A stretch of DNA of 13,478 bases from SM23-32 sp964434535 (GTDB lineage: Bacteria > Planctomycetota > Brocadiia > SM23-32). The position numbers and the translations under genes are program-made. Location of the stretch: the NCBI GenBank assembly GCA_964434535.1, contig CAYSWA010000055.1, positions 1-13,478 on the forward strand, read 5' to 3'. Position 1 is the stretch's first letter. Each line of letters begins with the position of its first letter. This document shows, piece after piece, positions 1-5,735 of the stretch. Below the pieces are notes generated by a model. It was not told where the DNA came from, searched no databases, and was given only the letters and a program-made list of their open reading frames with translations.

Positions 1-2
1 TC

Positions 3-230
3 TCCTCCGGGACCGACCAGCGCGGGTGGACCGTCTCGTATACCTACGATGACGCGCGGCGATGGTCTCAACCGCAGATGGACGCCGATGAACGCAGAAG
101 GCGGCAGGTGGGCGCAGATGACGACGAAGCTGACGGCCACGGCGGACGGCAGGGCCACCACAGGTTCGCAAAGGAAGGCGCAGAGCCCCGGGCTCCCGGC
201 GCAATGCTGCCTCCCGAACCTCCAGCTTGA
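3..230 (+). pseudogene. Possible 3' remnant of a YD-repeat (RHS-like) gene entering from the left edge
   Basis: The frame starting at base 3 is open from the window edge to a TGA at 228-230. Its first 20 or so codons read like a YD-repeat unit: an RGWTVSYTYDDA segment at about bases 24-56, close to the Y-T-Y-D core of RHS/YD-repeat proteins. After about base 60 the frame runs into the degenerate CGCAGATG repeat block and the translation becomes low-complexity and charged, so any real coding sequence probably ends near base 65. No start codon is visible and the gene body lies outside the window. The match is one short motif, so chance similarity is possible; no function is assigned. Confidence 0.25.
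73..120. repeat. Degenerate 10-bp-period intergenic repeat (CGCAGATGGA type)
   Basis: Near-direct repeat units CGCAGATGGA (73-82), CGCCGATGAA (83-92) and CGCAGA (93-98) follow each other at a 10-base period, and a further CGCAGATG lies at 113-120. A related purine-rich run, CGCAAAGGAAGGCGCAGAG, lies at 167-185. I recognise this general type (CGCAGATGAACGCAGATG-like strings) as a common non-coding intergenic element in Planctomycetota/PVC and other environmental genomes; that is recollection, not a search result. It overlaps no convincing gene except the possible remnant at the left edge. Confidence 0.55.
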
Positions 231-255
231 CAGAGTGGCGGAGCTGCCCTATCAT
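227..255 (+). promoter_or_regulatory. Sigma-70-type promoter for the gsp operon
   Basis: A perfect -35 hexamer TTGACA (227-232) is followed after exactly 17 bp by TATCAT (250-255), one mismatch from the -10 consensus. Transcription would start near base 262, leaving a leader of about 60 nt before the ATG at 321. In this G+C-rich window two such hexamers at ideal spacing, directly upstream of the first operon gene and on its strand, are unlikely by chance. No -24/-12 (sigma-54) promoter was seen here. Confidence 0.65.
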
Positions 256-277
256 TGCGCGGCGGAGGGGATGAGAA

Positions 278-293
278 CCGGCGCAGACGCCGG
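278..293 (+). promoter_or_regulatory. Perfect hairpin in the operon 5' leader
   Basis: CCGGCG (278-283) and CGCCGG (288-293) are exact reverse complements separated by a four-base CAGA loop, giving a six-pair all-G:C stem about 16-32 nt after the predicted transcription start. No U-run follows, so it is not a standard intrinsic terminator. It could stabilise the long transcript or modulate initiation at the first gene. The function is inferred; only the symmetry is directly visible. Confidence 0.4.
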
Positions 294-320
294 ACCCGTT
301 GGCTGCGCACAGGCACTGGC

Positions 321-1196
321 ATGTCCCGGCCGTTCCCACAGCGCGCGCGGACCGTTGCCGCCCTCGCACTCCTCGCTGCCGCCCTCGTACTCACCTTCTG
401 GCTGCTCAACTCCGGCCGTGCGAGGCCGGAGGCATCGCCCACGGTGACGCCGCCCCCGCCCGAGCGGCCCATGGGCGCGGCGCTGGCCATGGTGCACGGC
501 TCGGGGGAGTCGCTGTTGAACAATCTGGGCGTCGAGCATGCGGCGGCCGGCCGCTACAGCGAGGCGATCACGCACTTTCGCGAGGCCGTCTCCCTGGACG
601 CCGACTACCTGCCCGGGTGGAGGAACCTCCTCGCCGTTTGCGTCGAGGCCGGACGCTGGGCCGAGGCCCGTGAAGCGGCTGAGAGGCTCGAGAAGCTCCA
701 TCCGCTCGCGGAGCACCTGCGAAGCGCGGAGCCGCCCGAGGACGAGGGGGCCGCCGCGTCCCTGCGTAAGGAGAACGACCTGATCGCCAATCTCGGCCGC
801 GCTTACCTCGAGAGTGGGAAGCTGGACCGGGCATGGACTCGATTCAGGCTGCTGGTCGGCCTGGCGCCGAACGACTTGCGCGGTTTCAACGGGCTCGGCG
901 ACGTGGCGCTGAAGCGAGGGCTGCACGAGGAGGCGCTGCGGCTCTACGCGCGGAGCCTGAGCATGTACGGGGATCAGCCTGAGGTGGCGGCGCGGCTGGC
1001 TGAGGTTGCGGAGGTCTCGCCTGAGCTGGCGGCGAAGGTCGAGTGGGCCCTCGCGCAGTACGCGGAGCCGAGGCCGGTGCGCTCGTCGGGGCCGGCGCCC
1101 GCGCAGCGCAGGCCCATTCAGGAACTGGGGTTGCCCCTGCGGGATCCGGAGCCGGTGGTCAGGCTCCCGAAGGCGCCGGTGCCGGAGGTGGACTGA
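321..1196 (+). CDS. Membrane-anchored TPR protein, first gene of the T2SS operon
   Basis: A 291-residue protein with a short basic N-terminus and one hydrophobic segment (about residues 10-28, ending in TFWLLNS), then a Pro/Thr-rich linker and TPR helices. The first TPR block spans about residues 64-131 (pattern NNLGVEHAAAGRYSEAITHF followed by a LDADYLPGW-type second unit). The second spans about 153-225 (ANLGRAYLESGKLDRAW, then GLGDVALKRGLHEEALRLY). The C-terminal 60 residues are Pro/Arg-rich and probably disordered. The topology suggests an inner-membrane anchor with periplasmic TPRs. The ATG at 321 is chosen because it precedes the membrane segment directly and lies downstream of the promoter; a TTG at 255 would add 22 Arg/Gly-rich residues and overlap the promoter. 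It precedes the TPR lipoprotein by 20 bp. A role as scaffold or assembly factor for the secretion system is inferred from context only. Confidence 0.8.
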   Translation: MSRPFPQRARTVAALALLAAALVLTFWLLNSGRARPEASPTVTPPPPERPMGAALAMVHGSGESLLNNLGVEHAAAGRYSEAITHFREAVSLDADYLPGWRNLLAVCVEAGRWAEAREAAERLEKLHPLAEHLRSAEPPEDEGAAASLRKENDLIANLGRAYLESGKLDRAWTRFRLLVGLAPNDLRGFNGLGDVALKRGLHEEALRLYARSLSMYGDQPEVAARLAEVAEVSPELAAKVEWALAQYAEPRPVRSSGPAPAQRRPIQELGLPLRDPEPVVRLPKAPVPEVD

Positions 1197-1204
1197 GTTT
1201 GGGC

Positions 1205-1209
1205 GGAGG
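1205..1209 (+). promoter_or_regulatory. Ribosome binding site fixing the TPR lipoprotein start
   Basis: GGAGG at 1205-1209 lies seven bases before the ATG at 1217. It selects that codon over the nearby ATG at 1223 and over upstream codons in the same open frame, which would bury the lipoprotein signal peptide. Confidence 0.6.
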
Positions 1210-1216
1210 AGATGAG

Positions 1217-1810
1217 ATGCGCATGGCGCTCTGGGCAGTGGCAGCGCTCGTGGCGTGCCTTCCGGGCTGCGTCCGGCCGCAGCGAGCGGAGCAGGTGGTG
1301 GAGTTGCCGCGCGAGCAGATCGAGGTCATGGCCGAACGGGAGCGCCGGGCGCAGGAGCTCTTCGGGCAGGCGCTGGACGCGGCCGACGCGGCGCACCAGA
1401 AGGAGACGTACCGGGAGGCGATCCGGCTCAATCCCTTGCTCGCGAAGGCCTACAACAACCTGGCCGTGATTTACCTGAAGGAGGGCGGCCATGGGGAGGC
1501 GATCCGCCTGTTGCGAGAGGCAGCGGCGCGGGCGCCTGGCAGCCCCGTGCCCAGGTTCAACCTGGGGTACGCGTATGAGCTGATTGGCCGGCTGCGCGAC
1601 GCGGAGGCCGAGTATGCAGCAGCCGTGGCGGCGGGCCCGCAGGATCCGGACTACCTGGAGAGCCTGGCCCGCGTGCACATCCGCCGCCGGGACCGCTTGG
1701 GCGAGGCCAAGGAGCTGCTGCGCCGGGCGCTGCGGGAGGAGACGAGGCCGGAGCGGGTGAAGTGGATCAACACGCAGCTTGAGTCGCTGGAGAAGGGCTT
1801 TCTGCCTTGA
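1217..1810 (+). CDS. TPR lipoprotein, candidate secretin pilotin
   Basis: A 197-residue protein opening with a short signal peptide (MRMALWAVAALVACLPGC). The LPGC lipobox puts the acylated cysteine at residue 18. The mature protein has a helical, charged stretch and then about three TPR units: a partial one near 60-75 (ETYREAIRLNP), then KAYNNLAVIYLKEGGHGEAI, then PRFNLGYAYELIGRLRDAEAEY, then a final helix pair (LARVHIRRRDRLGEAKELL). Outer-membrane TPR lipoproteins of the PilF/PilW family act as pilotins that guide type IV pilus secretins to the outer membrane. This gene has the same lipobox-plus-TPR design and shares an operon with a secretin, so a pilotin-like role is a reasonable inference, not proven. 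Its stop lies 11 bases before the GTG start of gspF. Confidence 0.8.
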   Translation: MRMALWAVAALVACLPGCVRPQRAEQVVELPREQIEVMAERERRAQELFGQALDAADAAHQKETYREAIRLNPLLAKAYNNLAVIYLKEGGHGEAIRLLREAAARAPGSPVPRFNLGYAYELIGRLRDAEAEYAAAVAAGPQDPDYLESLARVHIRRRDRLGEAKELLRRALREETRPERVKWINTQLESLEKGFLP

Positions 1811-1816
1811 AAGGGG
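1810..1816 (+). promoter_or_regulatory. Ribosome binding site supporting the gspF GTG start
   Basis: AAAGGGG at 1810-1816 sits five bases before the GTG at 1822. It favours that codon over the TTG at 1807, which overlaps the previous stop codon and would add five residues. Confidence 0.5.
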
Positions 1817-1821
1817 CGCCC

Positions 1822-3048
1822 GTGGCGGTCTACCAGTACGTGGCCTTTGGCCCGGACGGCTGCAAGCACCAAGGCCTCGTCGAGGGCAGCAGCCCCCGCG
1901 AGGTGCGCCGGTCGCTCCGGGGCCGCGACCTCTACGTGGCCGTGCTGGCCGAGCGCGCGGCGGAGGGGCGACCGCGCGGGTGGCTGAAGGCGCTGGCCGG
2001 CACGCTGGTGGCGGACCGTTCGCTAGGGCTGGCGCTCTCGCTGCGGGAGCTCTCGACGCTGCTCGGGGCGGGCATACCGCTTGAGCGAGCGCTGGAGGCG
2101 CTGGCGGAGCAATCGGAGGACGCGGGCGTGGAGGCGGTGTTGCGGGACCTGCGCGGGCGGGTGCTTCGGGGCGAATCACTGAGCGACGCGGCGGCTGCCG
2201 AGCCGCGCTACTTCCCGCCGGTGCTGCGGAGCATGATCGCTGCCGGGGAGGCGTCCGGCGAGCTGGCCAGCGTGCTGAGGCGGGCGAGCGATGCGCTGAT
2301 GCTGAGGCGCGAGGTCAAGGGGAAGGTCTCGGCGGCGCTGGTCTACCCGGCGGTGCTGCTGGCGGTCAGCACGGGTGTCGTTGCTTTCCTGCTCGTCTAC
2401 GTGGTGCCCCGGATCTCGGCGATCTACGTTCAGGCGGGGGCACAGCTTCCGTTTGCGACGCGCGTGCTGCTCGGGGTGACCGACTTCTTCCAGGGGCACG
2501 GTTTGGCCCTGGTCGCCAGCCTGGTCGGTGTAGTGCTCGGGTTGCGGTACGCTCTGCGACAGGAGAAGGTGGCGCTGCCATGGGACCGGGTGAAGCTGCG
2601 GCTGCCTTTCCTCGGAGCCGTGTATCGGAAGCGATGCGTGGCGGAGTTCGCGCGGACGCTCTCGGGTCTGCTGGCGACGGGCGTGCCGCAGGTGGACGCG
2701 CTGAGGCTGACGGCCGGCGCAGTGGGCAACCGGGCTGTGGCGGCCGAGGTGAGGGACGTGGCGCGGGAGGTCGAATGCGGCCGGGACGCCTCGGGCGCCC
2801 TGAGGGGGGGAAGCGTGTTTCCGCCGACTGCGGCCGAGATGATGGCGGCCGGCGAAGAGAGCGGCGAGCTGGTGGAGCTCCTGGAGGCCCTCGCGGGCGA
2901 TTACGAGCGGCAGGTGGAGGTCGCCGCCGAGCGGGCGTGCCGGGCGCTGGAGCCGCTCGTGGTGGTTCTGGCGGGCGGATTGGTGCTCTTCATCGTGCTC
3001 TCGGTGCTCCTGCCGATAGCGCGGCTCAGCCAGGTGGTGCAGATCTGA
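1822..3048 (+). CDS. gspF: Type II secretion inner-membrane platform protein GspF
   Basis: A 408-residue polytopic inner-membrane protein that couples the GspE ATPase to pseudopilus assembly. After a small N-terminal region (AVYQYVAFGPDG) there are two repeated T2SSF cytoplasmic domains. The first, about residues 70-165, contains LRELSTLLGAGIPLERALEAL and a MIAAGEASGEL motif; the second, about 270-370, contains FARTLSGLLATGVPQVDALRL and a MMAAGEESGEL motif. Duplicated AGE-SGEL signatures are diagnostic of the GspF/PilC family. Three membrane segments are visible at about 168-198, 227-246 and 376-402, and the last carries the usual near-C-terminal PIARL-type motif. Length matches the family (about 400 residues). 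The ribosome binding site supports a GTG start. gspG follows after 9 bp. Confidence 0.95.
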   Translation: MAVYQYVAFGPDGCKHQGLVEGSSPREVRRSLRGRDLYVAVLAERAAEGRPRGWLKALAGTLVADRSLGLALSLRELSTLLGAGIPLERALEALAEQSEDAGVEAVLRDLRGRVLRGESLSDAAAAEPRYFPPVLRSMIAAGEASGELASVLRRASDALMLRREVKGKVSAALVYPAVLLAVSTGVVAFLLVYVVPRISAIYVQAGAQLPFATRVLLGVTDFFQGHGLALVASLVGVVLGLRYALRQEKVALPWDRVKLRLPFLGAVYRKRCVAEFARTLSGLLATGVPQVDALRLTAGAVGNRAVAAEVRDVAREVECGRDASGALRGGSVFPPTAAEMMAAGEESGELVELLEALAGDYERQVEVAAERACRALEPLVVVLAGGLVLFIVLSVLLPIARLSQVVQI

Positions 3049-3057
3049 GGTGCGGGC

Positions 3058-3510
3058 ATGGTGAGACGGTGGCGGGGATTCGGCGGAGCGACGGCGGGCT
3101 TCACGCTGATCGAGGTCATGGTGGTGGTTCTGATCATCGGCCTGCTGGCAGCGGCGGTCGTGCCGAGCGTCATCGGGCGCGTGGACGAGGCGCGCCTGGT
3201 GCGGGCCCGGAGCGACGTGCGGGCTCTGGACACTGCGGTGAAGCTCTTCAAGGCCGATGTCGGCCGCTATCCCACCCAGGATGAGGGCCTCGCCGCGCTG
3301 ATCGAGGAGCCGGCGTCCGCCGAGGGCTGGGCGGGTCCCTACCTCGATGGCTATGCCGAGGTCCCGCGCGACCCCTGGCACAACGCGTATCACTACTTCC
3401 GGAACGTCGGCGGATCGCCGCCCTGCGAGATCGTGTGCTACGGGGCGGACGGCAAGCCCGGCGGCAGCGATGACGATGCGGACATGTCGAGCGCAGCGCT
3501 GGACCGGTAA
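3058..3510 (+). CDS. gspG: Major pseudopilin GspG
   Basis: A 150-residue class III-signal pseudopilin that polymerises into the T2SS pseudopilus. The 14-residue basic leader ends at Gly14, and the mature protein starts FTLIEVMVVVLIIGLLAAAVVP with Glu at +5, matching the prepilin peptidase site. The T2SSG core follows: helix with RSDVRALDTAVKLFKADVGRYPT, then QDEGLAAL, DPWHNAYHY, and a C-terminal YGADGKPGG...DDDADM segment that aligns with the calcium-binding loop of GspG. A Cys pair (C123, C127) lies just before that loop, which is uncommon in GspG. The gene sits 9 bp after gspF, with GAGG upstream, and its 3' end overlaps gspH. Confidence 0.96.
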   Translation: MVRRWRGFGGATAGFTLIEVMVVVLIIGLLAAAVVPSVIGRVDEARLVRARSDVRALDTAVKLFKADVGRYPTQDEGLAALIEEPASAEGWAGPYLDGYAEVPRDPWHNAYHYFRNVGGSPPCEIVCYGADGKPGGSDDDADMSSAALDR

Positions 3511-4054
3511 GACGGCGGGGTTGACCCTGGTCGAACTCCTGGTCGTGCTGGTCATCGTCTGCCTGAGCCTCGGGATGGTGGCCTTCGGACTCGGCGCCGG
3601 TCAGTCGGAGAGGTCGCTGGACGGTGAAGCCGAGACGCTGGCGGCCTGGATACGCGGGGAGACGGCCCGGGCGGTGGCTCACGGGTCGGGCCGGGCTCTC
3701 CGCTACGACCTGGACGAGAACACGCTGTCCGTGCGCGAAGCCGACGAGGACGCCGGCCTGCGTCCGCCGGAGCTGAGGCATGCGGTGGAGGCTCAGGTCG
3801 TCATGGCGCGCGTTGTCCTCGTGCGCGACGGGGTGGAGGTCGCCGAGCACGGGAGCGCGCAGGCGATGGTTATGCCGGGCGGGACCTGCGAGCCGCATCT
3901 GGTCGTCCTCGCGGCGCCGGACGGCGGGCGGAGAACGCTGGAGGTGAACCCCCTCACCGGGGACGTGACGGTGTTCCGAGGCGAGAGGGACTATGGACGG
4001 ATCGGGGAAGCGGAGAAAGCCGGAGGCCGGCCGGCGGGCGTTCACGCTGATTGA
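3476..4054 (+). CDS. gspH: Minor pseudopilin GspH
   Basis: A 192-residue pseudopilin. A 15-residue leader ends KTAG, and the mature N-terminus reads LTLVELLVVLVIVCLSLGMV with Glu at +5. The rest is a GspH-like beta domain: AAWIRGETARAVAHGSGRALRYDLDENTL, later RRTLEVNPLTGDV. It probably joins the pseudopilus tip complex with GspI, J and K. The start is uncertain between ATG 3476 and ATG 3470 (two residues longer). Neither has a clear ribosome binding site, so translation is probably coupled to gspG, which it overlaps by 35-41 bp. The protein is longer at its C-terminus than the conserved domain needs, because its last 20 codons overlap gspI. Confidence 0.88.
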   Translation: MRTCRAQRWTGKTAGLTLVELLVVLVIVCLSLGMVAFGLGAGQSERSLDGEAETLAAWIRGETARAVAHGSGRALRYDLDENTLSVREADEDAGLRPPELRHAVEAQVVMARVVLVRDGVEVAEHGSAQAMVMPGGTCEPHLVVLAAPDGGRRTLEVNPLTGDVTVFRGERDYGRIGEAEKAGGRPAGVHAD

Positions 4055-4394
4055 GGCGGTCTTCGCCCTGGCGGTCGTCGCGTCCGCGCTGGTGTGCCTG
4101 GTTTCTGCGAGCCGCCACGCGGTGCAGGCGTCGGTGGTGGCCGCCGCCCGGATGCGCGCCACGACGCTCGGCATGAGCCTGGCGGAGGAGATGACGGCGC
4201 GGGGTATGACGGAGTTCGGCCCGGCTGGCACATTTGACGGTGCTTCCAGCTACCGCTGGGAGGCCCGCATAGGGTGCTCGGACGCCGAAGGCGCTGCCGC
4301 TGCCTGCCACGAGGTGAGCGTATCGGTCTTCCACCCCGGCTTCGCTCACGAAGAGGACAGCGTGGAACTGCGGTTCCTGGTGGCTCGGGAGTAA
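3993..4394 (+). CDS. gspI: Minor pseudopilin GspI
   Basis: A 133-residue minor pseudopilin. A 16-residue basic leader (MDGSGKRRKPEAGRRA) is followed by FTLIEAVFALAVVASALVCL, with Glu at +5 of the mature form. The residue before the predicted cleavage is Ala16 rather than the usual Gly, with no Gly at a plausible alternative site. The central SLAEEMTARGMTE and the beta-strand C-terminus (YRWEARIG, then VSVSVFHPG and VELRFLV) fit GspI. The start ATG has GAGAGGG about five bases upstream. It overlaps gspH by 62 bp, and no later in-frame start would leave a leader, so the overlap is real. It is followed by a 4-bp gap and then gspJ. Confidence 0.9.
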   Translation: MDGSGKRRKPEAGRRAFTLIEAVFALAVVASALVCLVSASRHAVQASVVAAARMRATTLGMSLAEEMTARGMTEFGPAGTFDGASSYRWEARIGCSDAEGAAAACHEVSVSVFHPGFAHEEDSVELRFLVARE

Positions 4395-4398
4395 CGGC

Positions 4399-5004
4399 AT
4401 GACGCGCGACGGATTCACATTGATCGAGGTCCTCGTCGCGCTGGCGGTCGCTGCGACGATCCTGGCGCTTGCCGGCGTCGCGCTCCAGGAGGTCACGGCG
4501 CATGAGAGGCGGTCTGCGGGGATCGCGACCGAGGCCCGGCGGGTCGAGCGCTTGAGACGGGCGTTGGCCCGTGACCTGAGCGGGGTCGTCGCTCTGGAGG
4601 ATGCCCGGCCGCTGGAGATCGTGGAGGCATGGTTTGACGGGGCGCGGGCGGACGGCCTCACCTTGACGGCAATGGGCGTGGGCCCGTGGGCAAGGCCATC
4701 GGCGCAGGCGGACGGCCGGGCGCGGGCTATGCAGCGCGTCGCCTACGTCTGCGAACCCGAGGGCGAATCCGTCACGCTGTTTCGGGTCAGCGGCTCGGCG
4801 GAAGGCGATGACCTGGTCGCCGTGCCGCTGCTGAGGGGGCTGGCGAGCTTCGGGATCAGTTCCCCGCTGCCGCCCGAGGAGGCGCCGAGCAGTGAGACGA
4901 GACGCGTTGCTCCGACGCTGGTGCGATTCCGGCTGGCCTTTGCGGACGGCGGTGACCATTTCTTCACCTGCCAGGCCGGTGCGACGCACAGGAGGGTCCC
5001 GTGA
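4399..5004 (+). CDS. gspJ: Minor pseudopilin GspJ
   Basis: A 201-residue pseudopilin with a very short leader, MTRDG, cleaved before FTLIEVLVALAVAATILALAG (Glu at +5). The helix then continues as RRVERLRRALARDLSGVV, the GspJ pattern in which the N-terminal helix leads to an R-L-R-ALxRDL motif. The C-terminal half is beta-rich (RVAYVCEPEGESVTLFR; TLVRFRLAFADGG). GspJ normally sits in the tip complex with GspI and GspK, and the gene lies directly between them. Start ATG 4399 is 4 bp after the gspI stop; the end overlaps gspK as GTGA. Confidence 0.9.
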   Translation: MTRDGFTLIEVLVALAVAATILALAGVALQEVTAHERRSAGIATEARRVERLRRALARDLSGVVALEDARPLEIVEAWFDGARADGLTLTAMGVGPWARPSAQADGRARAMQRVAYVCEPEGESVTLFRVSGSAEGDDLVAVPLLRGLASFGISSPLPPEEAPSSETRRVAPTLVRFRLAFADGGDHFFTCQAGATHRRVP

Positions 5005-5735
5005 GAGGCCGTGATGCAGGCAGGCGCGGTGTGGTCCTCGTGGCAGCGCTGGTTTTCGTTGCATTGCTCGCGGGCGTAGTCACCTATCAGGTGGAGAAGC
5101 TGCCCTTGGCGGCGGCGGAGAGCCGGAACGCTCCGACTGCGGCGCAACGCCAACTCCACGTCACTTCTGCACTCCAGGCGGCCGTGGGCCTGCTGCGGTG
5201 CGATGCCGACGAGGACACTCACGACTCGTTCGACGACGTGTGGGCGGCGCCTCAGGACATCCGGCTGGGCGAAACGGAGTTGGAACTGGCGATCGGCGAC
5301 TGGGCCTTCACGCGTCCTTGCCGGGACCCGTGGCTCAGGCACGATCAGGGTTTCCCTGACGGGGCGCCGTGGCTGGCGACGGCGGACGCGGAGGTGCATC
5401 GCCTCTTCGACGGACTCGCCCTCAATGTCAACACCGCCCCTCTACGGGCACTCGCCGCGAGGGCGGGCTTCGGCGGGCACGAGGCGGCTCTGGTAGTCGA
5501 GCGGCGTAGGCAGGGCGGCTTCCGCTCCGCTGAGCAGTTCATGAAGAGCGTTGGTAGGGGAAGTGACGATCGGCGCGCCGCGACCCCGCAGCTTACGGTG
5601 ACCAGCTCCCTCTTCCTCGCACAGGCCACGATCCGGCGACCCGGTGAGAAGCCCGAGAGGCGGCAGTGGGTCCTGGCGAGGGACGGACGCGATGTACACG
5701 TGCTCTACGCCGCTCCGGTGGAGGCGCAACGATGA
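5001..5735 (+). CDS. gspK: Minor pseudopilin GspK (pseudopilus tip)
   Basis: A 244-residue protein starting at GTG, which overlaps the gspJ TGA; AGGAGGG at 4990-4996 is an excellent ribosome binding site. The leader ends RRG (Gly10) and is followed by VVLVAALVFVALLAGVV. Position +5 is Ala instead of Glu, as is typical of GspK, which starts the pseudopilus and does not need Glu5. A helix-hairpin-helix-like region is visible at about residues 140-180: ALNVNTAPLRALAARAGF, then GHEAALVVERRRQGGF. NVNTAP is a strong GspK signature. At 244 residues it is shorter than typical GspK (about 300 or more), mainly through a reduced middle domain. Two Cys residues (near 72 and 109) could pair. Confidence 0.9.
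   Translation: MRGRDAGRRGVVLVAALVFVALLAGVVTYQVEKLPLAAAESRNAPTAAQRQLHVTSALQAAVGLLRCDADEDTHDSFDDVWAAPQDIRLGETELELAIGDWAFTRPCRDPWLRHDQGFPDGAPWLATADAEVHRLFDGLALNVNTAPLRALAARAGFGGHEAALVVERRRQGGFRSAEQFMKSVGRGSDDRRAATPQLTVTSSLFLAQATIRRPGEKPERRQWVLARDGRDVHVLYAAPVEAQR

Noticed and set aside
278..293. Leader hairpin as an intrinsic terminator or attenuator
   Set aside because: No U-run follows the stem and no competing stem was found by eye.
227..300. A sigma-54 (-24/-12) promoter upstream of the operon, suggested by the activator remnant downstream
   Set aside because: No GG-N10-GC pair with the right flanks was found; the sigma-70-type match is much better.
271..447. Small frame starting at ATG 271 directly after GGAGGGG in the operon leader
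   Set aside because: The purine run abuts the ATG with no spacing, the product is Ser/Pro-rich with no domain, and it overlaps the TPR gene out of frame. A leader peptide cannot be excluded, but nothing supports one.
252..926. Long minus-strand open frames opposite the first TPR gene and, similarly, opposite gspF, gspE and gspD (up to 732 codons)
   Set aside because: They are antisense shadows typical of high-G+C coding sequence: Arg/His/Gln/Pro-rich, with no recognisable domain, and lying fully opposite confidently identified genes.
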